A stretch of 37,796 nucleotides of DNA from an uncultured Erysipelotrichaceae bacterium (GTDB lineage Bacteria; Bacillota_I; Bacilli_A; RF39; UBA660). Location of the stretch: contig CACZQD010000038.1 of the NCBI GenBank assembly GCA_902783215.1, forward strand, positions 1 through 37,796, given 5' to 3'. Under the pieces are notes generated by a model. That model was given only the letters and a program-made list of their open reading frames with translations, had not been told where the DNA came from and searched no databases. Both the position numbers and the translations under genes were made by a program. Numbering within the stretch: the stretch's first letter is position 1; each line of letters starts with the position of its first letter. Positions 8,406-16,849 of the stretch are shown piece by piece.

Positions 8406-9311
8406 ATGCATAAAAGTGTATTATTAGATGAATGTTTAGAATATCTTAATTTACACGATAACTCAATTGTTGTTGATTGTACTTTAGGATATGGTGGACA
8501 TAGTAGTGAAATATTAAAAAGAATTAAAAAGGGTAAATTATTCGCCTTTGACCAAGACACTAATGCTATTAAATATAGTAATGAAAAATTAAGTAAAATC
8601 GGTAATAATTTTGAAATTATTAATTCTAATTTTGTAAATATTAAAGAAGAAATAGAAAAAAGAAATGTAAAAGTTGATGGAGTGTTATATGATTTAGGAG
8701 TTTCTAGTCCACAGTTAGACATCGATACTCGAGGATTTAGTTTTCATGCAGATGCTAAACTTGATATGCGAATGAATCAAAATCAAGATTTATCAGCTTA
8801 TGAAGTAGTTAATAGTTATACAGAAGAAGATTTAACTGATATTTTATTTAAGTATGGTGAAGAAAAGTATGCCAAATCAATAGCTAAAGAAATAGTTAAT
8901 AATAGGCCAATTAATACAACTTTAGAATTAGTTGAAGTTATTAAAAATGCTGTTCCAGAAAAATATAAAAGAGATAAACATCCAGCACGCAAGACATTTC
9001 AAGCTATTCGTATTGAAGTAAATGATGAATTAAATGTATTTAAGAAAAGTTTAAAAGATGCTTTAGAATTATTGAATATTAACGGAAGAATATGTGTAAT
9101 TACATTTCATTCATTAGAAGATAAAATCTGTAAAGAGATTTTTAAGAAAGTAAGTGATCTTCCTAATGAATTAAAAAATTTACCAGTTGTTCCTGAAGAA
9201 TATCAACCTAAATATAAAGTTATTAAAACAATTAAACCAACTAAAGATGAAATAAATAGTAATAATCGTGCGAGAAGTGCGAAACTAAGGGTTATTGAAA
9301 GGATAAGATAA
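8406..9311 (+). CDS. rsmH: 16S rRNA (cytosine1402-N4)-methyltransferase RsmH
   Basis: A 301-residue SAM-dependent methyltransferase that modifies C1402 in the ribosomal P site. Motifs include MHKSVLLDECL at the start, DCTLGYGGHS (SAM loop, about residues 24-33), LYDLGVSSPQLD, RGFSF and LDMRMN. The C-terminal ARKTFQAIRIEVNDEL and FHSLEDKICK are highly conserved in the family. Its length is typical. It follows mraZ by 8 nt, with AGGAG at the mraZ stop serving as ribosome binding site. Only 1 nt separates it from the next gene. This is the standard mraZ-rsmH-ftsL order. Confidence 0.96.
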   Translation: MHKSVLLDECLEYLNLHDNSIVVDCTLGYGGHSSEILKRIKKGKLFAFDQDTNAIKYSNEKLSKIGNNFEIINSNFVNIKEEIEKRNVKVDGVLYDLGVSSPQLDIDTRGFSFHADAKLDMRMNQNQDLSAYEVVNSYTEEDLTDILFKYGEEKYAKSIAKEIVNNRPINTTLELVEVIKNAVPEKYKRDKHPARKTFQAIRIEVNDELNVFKKSLKDALELLNINGRICVITFHSLEDKICKEIFKKVSDLPNELKNLPVVPEEYQPKYKVIKTIKPTKDEINSNNRARSAKLRVIERIR

Positions 9312-9312
9312 A

Positions 9313-9609
9313 ATGAAAAGAACAAAAAAGAATAAAAAGAGATTAACACATGGAGAAAAATTATTATATACCTTAGGGATATTAGCATTTATCTGTTCTT
9401 TTGGTGTTCAAGTTTTTGCAGGTGCAACTACAAGTAATATGAAAATGGAAATAGAACAAATGTCGCAGAAAATAGATAATCAACAAAATAAAAATGATTC
9501 TTTAGCAATGCAAGTAAATGAACTTACTTCTTATGAAAACTTAGATAGTGTTTTACAAGATATGGGACTTGCATATAATAATGAAAATATAATTGTATTA
9601 GATAAATAG
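9313..9609 (+). CDS. ftsL: FtsL-like divisome protein
   Basis: A 98-residue bitopic protein. It has a basic cytoplasmic N-terminus (MKRTKKNKKR), one membrane helix (about residues 18-36) and a heptad-like coiled coil (MKMEIEQMSQKIDNQQNKN), then LxDMGLAYNNENII, as in FtsL/DivIC proteins. FtsL bridges FtsB/DivIC to the septal peptidoglycan synthases. Identification rests on topology, size and position directly after rsmH, because FtsL diverges quickly in sequence. Unlike most dcw clusters, ftsI, mraY and murD do not follow: the operon appears to end here with a hairpin. Confidence 0.8.
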   Translation: MKRTKKNKKRLTHGEKLLYTLGILAFICSFGVQVFAGATTSNMKMEIEQMSQKIDNQQNKNDSLAMQVNELTSYENLDSVLQDMGLAYNNENIIVLDK

Positions 9610-9627
9610 GCCTTTGGGTCTATTTTA
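9604..9627 (+). terminator. Weak terminator after ftsL
   Basis: AAATAGGCC / GGTCTATTT-type 9-bp stem (9604-9612 with 9617-9625, one G-T pair) and a short T-run. A second small hairpin, TTTACA/TGTAAA, follows. The tail is poor, so read-through to the pilin gene is possible. Confidence 0.4.
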
Positions 9628-9716
9628 CATTTTGAGTGTAAAGTAATCAAAAAAATCAAGTAAAAGTATTATCAACATAATAATAATGTGATATGATTAA
9701 CATAGTGGGTGATTAT

Positions 9717-10721
9717 ATGAACAATAAAAAAGGTTTTACGCTAATAGAATTATTAGCAGTAATAGTAATACTTGCAATATTAGCTTTAATAGCAGTACCA
9801 ATTACTATTAATATAATAAGTGATTCTAGAAAAAATGCTCAGAAAAGAAGCATTGAAAATTATGGAAAAGCAGTTGAAAGTGCATATGTTGAAGCAAAAA
9901 TGAATAGAGGAAATAGTGTTCCAAATACTATTTCAGAATTGGATAAAATAGTTCCTATAAAATTATCGGGTAAAAAAGTATTATGCGATGAAAAAATAAA
10001 TGTGACTGACAATGGTATTACGCTAACGAATTGTTACGTTGAAGATAATAAAGATGAATCTAAAAAATATGATTATGTTAATGGTAAAATTGTGGAGAAG
10101 GAAGAAACTAAGTATAAAGAATATAAGATAAATGATCAAATATATGATAAAACTAATGGTGAAGCTTACTGGGTAATAGCTAATAGTGATAGTAAACAAG
10201 ATTATGTGGTAGCGCTCAAAGCAGAACCTTTAACTTATGATGAAGTTAGTTCATATAATTCAGAACATGCAAAACATATAGGATATTGGGGGAATGAACA
10301 GGGAGCGTTAAATTATAATGGATATGCTTATATATCTTATTATGCAGGAGATGGTTGTTGGTCATCTGACCATAGTGGTAGTGCTGATATATTGTGTAAA
10401 TCAGATTATAATGAATCGGATATTAAAGATATTGTTAATTTATGGTATTCTAAAAATTTTGGATTAAATGATTTGAAAGAAGTAAATAACTACAAGGCAA
10501 GATTAATTACAAATGATGAGTATCAAAAAATTATAAATTATAATTGGAAATCTTCTTATAATGATATGAAGTTTTCATATTGGACAATGACTTCATATAC
10601 AAATAATCAAGTTTGGATTATTAAAAATGATGGTAATCTGAGTCACGTTGTAACGTATGAAGTAAGACCTTTGGCCTTTGTTCGCCCAGTTATAAACATC
10701 TATAAATCAGCTATAAAGTAG
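9717..10721 (+). CDS. Type IV prepilin with large C-terminal domain
   Basis: About 334 residues. The class III prepilin signal KKG|FTLIE (cleavage after Gly, Glu at +5) is followed by a 20-residue hydrophobic helix, so PilD at 34622 should process it. After the pilin stalk comes a domain of about 200 residues. Its later part reads YWTMTSYTNNQVW and ends AFVRPVINIYKS. The YW...W...G...RPVI pattern resembles DUF1566/FISUMP-like extracellular domains; this is inference. Three closely placed cysteines (GCWSS, LCKSD) could form a disulfide. GGGTGAT precedes ATG 9717; the frame is open from 9693 without a better site. The gene stands alone, far from the pilus machinery. A degraded homologue lies at 25783-26127. 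Confidence 0.85.
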   Translation: MNNKKGFTLIELLAVIVILAILALIAVPITINIISDSRKNAQKRSIENYGKAVESAYVEAKMNRGNSVPNTISELDKIVPIKLSGKKVLCDEKINVTDNGITLTNCYVEDNKDESKKYDYVNGKIVEKEETKYKEYKINDQIYDKTNGEAYWVIANSDSKQDYVVALKAEPLTYDEVSSYNSEHAKHIGYWGNEQGALNYNGYAYISYYAGDGCWSSDHSGSADILCKSDYNESDIKDIVNLWYSKNFGLNDLKEVNNYKARLITNDEYQKIINYNWKSSYNDMKFSYWTMTSYTNNQVWIIKNDGNLSHVVTYEVRPLAFVRPVINIYKSAIK

Positions 10722-10738
10722 ACTTTGGTCTACTTTTT
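10715..10738 (+). terminator. Terminator after prepilin gene
   Basis: AAAGTAGAC / GTCTACTTT perfect 9-bp stem with a TTTG loop, ending in a T-run. The stop TAG is in the stem. Confidence 0.85.
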
Positions 10739-10741
10739 CTA

Positions 10742-10770
10742 TTGATAATTAAATATAATTATAGTATAAT
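10742..10770 (+). promoter_or_regulatory. prfA operon promoter
   Basis: -35 TTGATA (10742-10747), 17-bp spacer, -10 TATAAT (10765-10770), 24 nt before the prfA start. Confidence 0.8.
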
Positions 10771-10794
10771 TTATATTGTTCGAGAGGTGACTTC

Positions 10795-11850
10795 ATGATC
10801 GAAAGATTACAAAATATTGAAGTACGTTATGAAGAATTAACTAATGAACTGATGAAACCAGAGATTATTAGTGATATTAAAAAGACTTTAGAATTAACTA
10901 AAGAACAAGCATCACTTAAAGATGCATATGAAGCATATCAAACATATAAAGGAGTTGTTAATGATATAGAGGCAGCTTCTGAGATGGTTAAAGATCCAGA
11001 TATGGCTGAATTTGCTCGTGAAGAGTTAGAAAGTTTAAAAGAGAAAAAAAGCAAGTTAGAAAGTGATATTGAAATTCTTTTATTACCTAAAGATCCTAAC
11101 GATGAGAAAAATGTTATTGTTGAAATTCGTGGGGCTGCTGGTGGTGATGAAGCTAATATATTTGCTGGAGATTTATATCGTATGTACTCAAAATATGCAG
11201 AAAAGCAAGGATGGAATATTGAGGTTATTGAAGAAGAACACAATGATTCTGGTGGATATCCATTAGTTATATTTAGTTTAAAAGGGAATAGTGTTTATTC
11301 TAAACTTAAGTATGAAAGTGGTGCACATAGAGTTCAACGTGTACCAGTAACTGAAACTCAAGGTCGTGTACATACATCAACAGCTACCGTACTTGTTATG
11401 CCAGAGGCTGAAGAATTTGATTATGAGCTTGATATGAGTGAGGTTAGAATTGATATAACACGAGCATCAGGTAATGGTGGGCAAGGTGTTAATACAACTG
11501 ATAGTGCAGTTCGCCTAACGCATTTACCAACTGGAATAGTTGTTTATTCTCAAACTGAAAGATCGCAGATTAAAAACAAAGAAAAAGCTATTAAAATATT
11601 ACAAACAAGATTATACGATTTAAAACTTCGTGAAAAAGAAGAAAAAGAAGGAGTAGAACGCCGTAGTAAAATTGGTACTGGAGATCGTAGTGAAAAAATT
11701 CGTACTTATAATTATCCACAAAATAGAGTTACTGACCATCGTATCGGTTTTACGCTCAAACAGTTAGATCGTGTAATGGAAGGTAATTTAGATGAAATCA
11801 TCGAAGCTTTAATTACAGAAGATCAAAATAGAAAATTAAGAGGAGAATAA
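10795..11850 (+). CDS. prfA: Peptide chain release factor 1
   Basis: A 351-residue class I release factor that recognises UAA and UAG. The hydrolysis motif GGQ is at residues 228-230 in SGNGGQGVNTTDSAVRLTHLP. IEVIEEEHNDSGGY and GAHRVQRVPVTETQGRVHTS are typical of RF1, as are the C-terminal IRTYNYPQNRVTDHRIG and LDEIIEAL. Length is close to the usual 355-360. The ribosome binding site is GAGAGGTGA. This is the lead gene of an operon running to about 16266. The abundance of TAG and TAA stops in the window fits reliance on RF1. Confidence 0.97.
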   Translation: MIERLQNIEVRYEELTNELMKPEIISDIKKTLELTKEQASLKDAYEAYQTYKGVVNDIEAASEMVKDPDMAEFAREELESLKEKKSKLESDIEILLLPKDPNDEKNVIVEIRGAAGGDEANIFAGDLYRMYSKYAEKQGWNIEVIEEEHNDSGGYPLVIFSLKGNSVYSKLKYESGAHRVQRVPVTETQGRVHTSTATVLVMPEAEEFDYELDMSEVRIDITRASGNGGQGVNTTDSAVRLTHLPTGIVVYSQTERSQIKNKEKAIKILQTRLYDLKLREKEEKEGVERRSKIGTGDRSEKIRTYNYPQNRVTDHRIGFTLKQLDRVMEGNLDEIIEALITEDQNRKLRGE

Positions 11851-11883
11851 CCTTTTAATTTTTGTTTTATGGAGGGGCTAATT

Positions 11884-12906
11884 ATGAAATATACAAAGAA
11901 AGATATTGAGCATAAATTAAATAGTATACAAGATGGTATTATTGATACTTATCAAGAATATGATAAATATAATTATATGACTATTCATATAATGCTTAAG
12001 TATTCTAGAGCTTGTGTCATTTCAAAACTTATGCTAAATAATGAGTCTGATAAAATTAAAGATTATTTAAGATATTATTCTAAAAATGATTTGTTAGATA
12101 TGATTATTTACTATTTATTTGATGATATTCCCTATAATTTTTTGATAAATTTAAAAGAGATTATGAATTATATGAAAAGTAATCCGGATTATAAACCTCA
12201 TAATCTTGATTTATATAAGCAAATACTGGAGTTTAATAGTTTAGATATTATTGATATAATAAATTTGTTCAATAAGTATAAAGATTTAGATTGCAGATCA
12301 TTATTTTACTATGATTTTCGTATAGCGCGTAATATAGCATATCATAGTATTAATCAGCACTTGTTAAATTTAGATGAAAAAATAACATATTTGAATGGTG
12401 AAGATTTTTATTTGTGTATTCATTCATCAAATAGTTATGTTTGGGATAATAAAGCTAAAGTGGTTTCTTTAAGTTTAATTAGTCATGATAATACGTCGTG
12501 CTATGACAAGAAACATCGAAAATTTATATATGGATTTTCAAAACTAAAAATAGATCATATTATTCATTTATATCCAGCTGATTCATATAGTAGTTATACA
12601 TATGGAACAGATAAAATTCAAAGGGTTTTGGAACCAAAAGATTTAATGAAAGAAACTGGTGGTCATAATGAAATATTTTATAAATTAGATCCACAGATTA
12701 AACCTGATTTGATGGTGTGCTACGACGTTGCAACTGAAGAAATGCTTCAAATAGCTAAAGATAATAATTTAAAAATTGTTATTATTAATACTAAGCATTA
12801 TAAACAAAAAGAAGGTAAAGAAAAAGTATTAATTAATACTTATATTACAGAAGATAAATATAGAAAATTATCTAATTATGAATTGTTGGATAATTTAAAG
12901 AGGTAA
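11884..12906 (+). CDS. Unknown protein inserted between prfA and prmC
   Basis: About 340 residues, not recognised. The N-terminal half (to about residue 160) is helical and rich in Tyr, Lys and Asp. The second half has conserved-looking phrases: GFSKLKIDHIIHLYPADSYSSYT, ETGGHNEIFYKLDPQ and KPDLMVCYDVATEE. It ends with a short alpha/beta segment (LKIVIINTKHY). There is no signal peptide or membrane helix, so it is probably cytosolic. The start at 11884 has GGAGGGG at 11871-11877; the frame is open from 11869 but that ATG is part of the ribosome-binding region. It lies 33 nt after prfA and 2 nt before prmC, so it is co-transcribed with these genes. No function is proposed. Confidence 0.75.
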   Translation: MKYTKKDIEHKLNSIQDGIIDTYQEYDKYNYMTIHIMLKYSRACVISKLMLNNESDKIKDYLRYYSKNDLLDMIIYYLFDDIPYNFLINLKEIMNYMKSNPDYKPHNLDLYKQILEFNSLDIIDIINLFNKYKDLDCRSLFYYDFRIARNIAYHSINQHLLNLDEKITYLNGEDFYLCIHSSNSYVWDNKAKVVSLSLISHDNTSCYDKKHRKFIYGFSKLKIDHIIHLYPADSYSSYTYGTDKIQRVLEPKDLMKETGGHNEIFYKLDPQIKPDLMVCYDVATEEMLQIAKDNNLKIVIINTKHYKQKEGKEKVLINTYITEDKYRKLSNYELLDNLKR

Positions 12907-12908
12907 TT

Positions 12909-13625
12909 ATGACAGATATTGAATATTTAAAAAAGTATTATAAAGGTAATATTAATGATGCAATTAAATTATATAATAAAGGTATGCCTGTTCAATATAT
13001 TGTTGGTGAAGTAGATTTTTATGGATATGTTTTTAAAGTTAATGAAAATGTTTTAATACCTCGATTTGAAACTGAACAATTAGTTGAATATACGATAAAT
13101 TATGCTTATAAAATGTTTGATGAAAAGATAGATATTGTTGATTTAGGATGTGGTAGTGGTTGTATAGCTATTACTTTAAAAAAGAAATTAGATTGTAATA
13201 TGAGTGCGGTTGATATTTCAAGTAAAGCTTTAGAAGTTGCTTTAGATAATGCAAAGATTAATGATGTATCGATTGATTTTTATCAAGGCGATATGTTAAA
13301 ACCTTTAAATAAAAAGTATGATATTATAATTTCTAATCCACCATATATCGCATATAACGAAAAAATTATGGATGTTGTTAAAGATAATGAACCTTCTTTA
13401 GCTTTATATGCAGAAAATGATGGTTTATATTATTATGAAGAAATATTAAAGAATTGTTATAACTATTTAAAAGATAAGTTTTTAATATCTTTTGAAATAG
13501 GACAAACGCAAGCGGAAAAGATAAAAGAATTTGCTTTAAAATATTTAGATCATATAGAGGTAATTATTAAAAAAGATTTACAAGGATTAGATCGTTTTAT
13601 ATTTATAAGGAGTAAAAATGACTAA
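12909..13625 (+). CDS. prmC: Release factor glutamine N5-methyltransferase PrmC
   Basis: A 238-residue SAM-dependent methyltransferase that modifies the Gln of the GGQ motif in release factors, so it acts on the prfA product of the same operon. The SAM motif is DLGCGSGCIA (about residues 77-86). The catalytic NPPY, in ISNPPYIAYNE, is near 141-144. The N-terminal helper domain includes MPVQYIVGEVDFYGYVFKVN and LIPRFETEQLVEY. It is shorter than the 277-residue E. coli enzyme because the N-terminal helical bundle is trimmed. The ribosome binding site is AGAGG, overlapping the previous stop. The end overlaps rnhB by 8 nt. Confidence 0.93.
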   Translation: MTDIEYLKKYYKGNINDAIKLYNKGMPVQYIVGEVDFYGYVFKVNENVLIPRFETEQLVEYTINYAYKMFDEKIDIVDLGCGSGCIAITLKKKLDCNMSAVDISSKALEVALDNAKINDVSIDFYQGDMLKPLNKKYDIIISNPPYIAYNEKIMDVVKDNEPSLALYAENDGLYYYEEILKNCYNYLKDKFLISFEIGQTQAEKIKEFALKYLDHIEVIIKKDLQGLDRFIFIRSKND

Positions 13626-14262
13626 AGAAGAAATAAATAAAATTGATAATTGGAAATATGAAAAAGAATTATATAATCAAGGCATAAAATATATTGGTGG
13701 GGTAGATGAAGTAGGGCGTGGTCCTTTAATCGGACCAGTTGTAGCTGCTTGTTGTGTTCTTCCTTCTGATTTTAAATTAGATGGCTTAACTGATTCTAAA
13801 AAAATTAGCGAGAAAAAAAGAGAAGAGTATTATGAATATATAATAAATCATTGTCTTGCTTATGGAATAGGCAAATGTAGTCCAGAAGAAATAGATGAAA
13901 TGAATATCTATGAAGCCAGTAGACAAGCAATGATACGAGCTATTAATGAGGTAAAGAAAAAAATAGATTTAGAATATTTATTAATAGATGCAATGCCTAT
14001 AGATATAGATATTCCTAGTATATCAATTATTAAAGGGGATTTAAAAAGTATTAGTATTTCAGCTGCATCTGTAATAGCTAAAGTATATCGTGATCATTTA
14101 ATGATTGAGTTAGATAAAAAATATCCAATGTATGGATTTAAAGGACATAAAGGTTATCCTACTAGAAAACACTATGATGCTTTAAATAAATATGGATTAA
14201 TTGATGGATATAGAAAAACTTATAAACCAGTAATGCAGATTATGAAAGGGGAAAAATTATGA
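13618..14262 (+). CDS. rnhB: Ribonuclease HII
   Basis: A 214-residue endonuclease that removes ribonucleotides from RNA-DNA hybrids, including those misincorporated in DNA. GGVDEVGRGPLIGPV holds the catalytic Asp30-Glu31. LLIDAMPI (third acidic residue, near 124) and SISAASVIAKVYRDHLM (fourth, near 158) follow. The substrate-sensing GRG, at GVDEVGRG, marks type HII rather than HIII. The ribosome binding site is AAGGAG. It ends with TGA in an ATGA overlap with the next gene, one of the few TGA stops here. Confidence 0.95.
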   Translation: MTKEEINKIDNWKYEKELYNQGIKYIGGVDEVGRGPLIGPVVAACCVLPSDFKLDGLTDSKKISEKKREEYYEYIINHCLAYGIGKCSPEEIDEMNIYEASRQAMIRAINEVKKKIDLEYLLIDAMPIDIDIPSISIIKGDLKSISISAASVIAKVYRDHLMIELDKKYPMYGFKGHKGYPTRKHYDALNKYGLIDGYRKTYKPVMQIMKGEKL

Positions 14263-15173
14263 AACTATTAATTAGTCATATAGCTGATTTAGATGGAATT
14301 AGTCCAGTGATACTTTTAAATATATTAAAAATAGATTTTGAATATGAACTATTTGATATTGGGCAAATAAATGATTTTATTAATGAAAGAATAGATACTA
14401 ATTATTTTGATAAATATGAAGATATTTATATTACTGATTTAAGTGTGAATAAAGAAATTGCTAATAAAATAATTAATAGTAAATACAAAGATAAATTTAA
14501 ATTATTTGATCATCATGCATCAGCTGATTGGTTAAATGAATATGAATTTGCAATTGTAAAAGAAGATATTAATGGTTTTATGGAATGTGGTACTACTTTG
14601 TTTTATAAGTATTTGGTAAATAATTATGATGATTCTATATTAAAAAGCGATTGTGTGATTACATATGTAGAACTTGTTCGAGAATGTGATACTTGGCAAT
14701 TTACTGAACTAAAAAATGATGCTGATAATGTAAATAATTTGTTAGGTTTTTATGGAAATGAAGAATTCATTGATACATTTACTGAAAAACTAATTAATCA
14801 AAAAAACTTTTATTTTGATAAATCAGAATTGAAAATAATTACAATTTTAAATCGTAATAAACAATTATATTTAGAGTCATTAAAAGATAAAGTAATTATA
14901 AAAAAGGTAGATAATTATAATATTGGAATAGTATTTGCTGAACTATATCGTAGTTCACTTGGTAATTATTTAGCTAAGTTATATCAAAGTAAGGTAGATT
15001 TTATAGCTATTATTAATATGAATAGACATATTAGTTTTAGAGGAATCAAAGATATTGAAATAAATAAATTTGCTGAGAAATTTGGTGGTGGAGGTCATCC
15101 TAAAGCTTGTGCGATGCCACTACCTGATAATATAAAAGATATAATAATAAAGGAGATATTTAATTGCGAATAG
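14259..15173 (+). CDS. DHH/DHHA1-family phosphoesterase
   Basis: A 304-residue protein with the N-terminal metal motif HIADLDGISP (residues 6-15), then YITDLSVN, FDHHASADW (the DHH signature, near 85) and a late GGGGHPKACAM (DHHA1 substrate loop, near 280). The family includes nanoRNases, cyclic dinucleotide phosphodiesterases and related hydrolases. The D-x-D-G form of motif I and the short length resemble oligoribonuclease-like members, but specificity cannot be assigned. It overlaps rnhB by 4 nt (ATGA). Its 3' end overlaps the next frame by 10 nt, so the pair is translationally coupled. Confidence 0.85.
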   Translation: MKLLISHIADLDGISPVILLNILKIDFEYELFDIGQINDFINERIDTNYFDKYEDIYITDLSVNKEIANKIINSKYKDKFKLFDHHASADWLNEYEFAIVKEDINGFMECGTTLFYKYLVNNYDDSILKSDCVITYVELVRECDTWQFTELKNDADNVNNLLGFYGNEEFIDTFTEKLINQKNFYFDKSELKIITILNRNKQLYLESLKDKVIIKKVDNYNIGIVFAELYRSSLGNYLAKLYQSKVDFIAIINMNRHISFRGIKDIEINKFAEKFGGGGHPKACAMPLPDNIKDIIIKEIFNCE

Positions 15174-15664
15174 AAATAGTTAAGGTTGGATATTTAGAAA
15201 CTAATTGCTATATTTTGAGTATTGATAATAAAGTATTAGTTATCGATCCAGGAGATGAAATAGATAAAATAAAAGGTGTTATTAAAAATAGAGAGGTTAT
15301 CGGTTGTATAATAACACATTATCATTTTGATCATATTGGCGCATTAAAATATTTTGATAAAGTATATGATATTAATAATTTAACGGAAGGAATAAATGTT
15401 ATCGGACCATTTACTTTTGAAGTAATATATACACCTGGACATAAAGAAGATTGTATATCTATTTATTTTAAAGATGAAAAAATTATGTTTGTCGGAGATT
15501 TTATCTTTAAAGATGGTATAGGTAGAACTGATTTAAATGATGGAGATATTTATCAAATGATTAATAGTTTGAAAAAGATAAGTAAATATGACCATGATAT
15601 TATTATATATCCTGGACATGGAGATAAAACTATTTTAGGTTTAGAATTAGATAAGTATAGGTGA
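15164..15664 (+). CDS. Metallo-beta-lactamase-fold hydrolase (glyoxalase II-like)
   Basis: A 166-residue single-domain MBL protein. The metal motif is THYHFDHIG (HxHxDH, near residues 46-52), followed by TPGHKEDCIS, FVGDFIFKDGIGRTDL and YPGHGDKTIL. This is the standard set for YcbL/glyoxalase II-like hydrolases that cleave thioesters such as S-lactoylglutathione analogues. The start is TTG at 15164 (LRIEIVK in the raw frame), with AAGGAG upstream (15150-15155) inside the DHH gene. The stop is TGA at 15662-15664; family alignments normally end near here, supporting TGA as a stop. Confidence 0.85.
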   Translation: MRIEIVKVGYLETNCYILSIDNKVLVIDPGDEIDKIKGVIKNREVIGCIITHYHFDHIGALKYFDKVYDINNLTEGINVIGPFTFEVIYTPGHKEDCISIYFKDEKIMFVGDFIFKDGIGRTDLNDGDIYQMINSLKKISKYDHDIIIYPGHGDKTILGLELDKYR

Positions 15665-15669
15665 GAATT

Positions 15670-16266
15670 ATGAGTAAAGAAATTGAAAGAAAATTTTTAG
15701 TAAAATACATACCAGAAAATTTAATTATTGATAAGATTATAGATATAGAACAAATGCATATATATAAAGATGTTAAATCATCAATTAGAATTAGAAAAAT
15801 TGATTATTTATATCCGGATAATAAAAGAGAATATATTTATACTCTAAAAGTTCATAATAAATATGACCATGAATTAATAGTTAGCAAAGATGAATATGAA
15901 TATCAAATAAAAGAAGAAGAATATAAAATACTAAAAGAACAGAGAATAAATAGTGTTATCCCTAAAACAAGAGTATTTGTATCATTAGATAATGGTCTAG
16001 AAGCAGAAATAGATTTATATCATGGTTATCTTGAAGGATTTATGACTTTGGAAATAGAATTTCCTAGTACCGATATAGCAAGTGGTTATAACGTTGATGA
16101 TTGGATAGGTGAAGAAATAGGATATAAAGACTATTCTAATCGTATGCTAGCGAATATGACAAGAGAAGACATAGTTAATGCTTTAACACAATCTAAATTT
16201 AATAAAATATCAGAATTGACATATCAATTAAATAAATACATCACAAAACACTACCTAGATAAGTAG
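15670..16266 (+). CDS. CYTH-domain protein (triphosphatase-like)
   Basis: About 198 residues. The N-terminal signature EIERKFLV opens the CYTH tunnel fold. Alternating charged strands line the pocket: SSIRIRKID, YIYTLKVHNK and LEAEIDLYHG, then MTLEIEFPS. This fold hydrolyses triphosphates in a metal-dependent way (inorganic triphosphatase or thiamine triphosphatase in studied members). I choose ATG 15670, preceded by AGGTGAG, over GTG 15661. Last gene of the prfA operon; its TAG stop lies in the loop/stem of a strong terminator. Confidence 0.85.
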   Translation: MSKEIERKFLVKYIPENLIIDKIIDIEQMHIYKDVKSSIRIRKIDYLYPDNKREYIYTLKVHNKYDHELIVSKDEYEYQIKEEEYKILKEQRINSVIPKTRVFVSLDNGLEAEIDLYHGYLEGFMTLEIEFPSTDIASGYNVDDWIGEEIGYKDYSNRMLANMTREDIVNALTQSKFNKISELTYQLNKYITKHYLDK

Positions 16267-16274
16267 TGTTTTTT
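16247..16274 (+). terminator. Terminator of the prfA-to-CYTH operon
   Basis: AACACTAC (16247-16254) / GTAGTGTT (16263-16270) stem with CTAGATAA loop, followed by T-run. Overlaps the stop codon. Confidence 0.85.
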
Positions 16275-16298
16275 ATAAAAAATATTAATATATATATC

Positions 16299-16766
16299 TT
16301 ATTTAAAAATAGATAATGTTTTCGGACCATTAATAGATTTTCTTTTACTTAAATATGTTTCTGCTTGAGTATTTATTTCATTTAAGTAGATAATGTTATT
16401 TAATATCTTATTAACTTTTTTATTTGATAGATTTTGTTTATACTTTAAAAATGTTTTGTATTTAACTGGGCTAATTCCTACTAATTTATGAAACATTTCA
16501 CTATAGTATTCTTGTGAATAAAACCCATTATCTAAGGCAATTTTTAATATGGAATCTTTAGTTATCTGTAACTGCTTTAAACTATTAAATATTCTTTTAT
16601 AATTAATATAATTAATGATTGATATATTTAGTTCTTTTTTAAATAATTTCATTATATAGTATCTATTGAAATGAAATTCATTTACTAAATTATCAATTGT
16701 TATTTTTTTATTAATGTTTTTATCTATGTATTTAATTATATCACATACAGTATCATTTGAATACAT
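16299..16766 (-). CDS. AraC-family DNA-binding regulator lacking an effector domain
   Basis: About 155 residues. The AraC double helix-turn-helix occupies the first 105: ITIDNLVNEFHFNRYYIMKLFKKEL (first HTH) and ILKIALDNGFYSQEYYSEMFHKLVGISPVKYK (second HTH with the usual GF...Y....F....G.SP..Y pattern). About 45 basic residues follow. No ligand-binding domain is present, so it may act like MarA/SoxS-type short regulators. The start at 16766 follows GGTGAG only 3 nt away; a longer frame from TTG 16793 would run through the -10 element. It is divergent from the VirD4-like gene and may control it. Confidence 0.8.
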   Translation of the reverse strand: MYSNDTVCDIIKYIDKNINKKITIDNLVNEFHFNRYYIMKLFKKELNISIINYINYKRIFNSLKQLQITKDSILKIALDNGFYSQEYYSEMFHKLVGISPVKYKTFLKYKQNLSNKKVNKILNNIIYLNEINTQAETYLSKRKSINGPKTLSIFK

Positions 16767-16781
16767 TTTCTCACCAATTAA

Positions 16782-16810
16782 ATTATACCACAATTGTTTA
16801 AATTAATCAA
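16782..16810 (-). promoter_or_regulatory. Promoter for the AraC-type gene
   Basis: On the minus strand: -35 TTGATT (16810-16805), 17-bp spacer, extended -10 TGG-TATAAT (16787-16782). Predicted transcription start is near 16775, leaving a leader of only about 9 nt. Confidence 0.7.
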
Positions 16811-16817
16811 AATTATA

Positions 16818-16827
16818 TGTGTATAAT
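16818..16827 (+). promoter_or_regulatory. Extended -10 for the VirD4-like gene
   Basis: TGTGTATAAT just upstream of GGGAGG (16838-16843). No convincing -35 at 17 bp, so activation by the divergent AraC-type protein is possible. Confidence 0.4.
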
Positions 16828-16849
16828 GTTAAGTGAAGGGAGGAATAAT

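Noticed and set aside
10938..11266. Alternative frames on both strands inside prfA
   Set aside because: They overlap a complete, highly conserved prfA and show no protein-like motifs.
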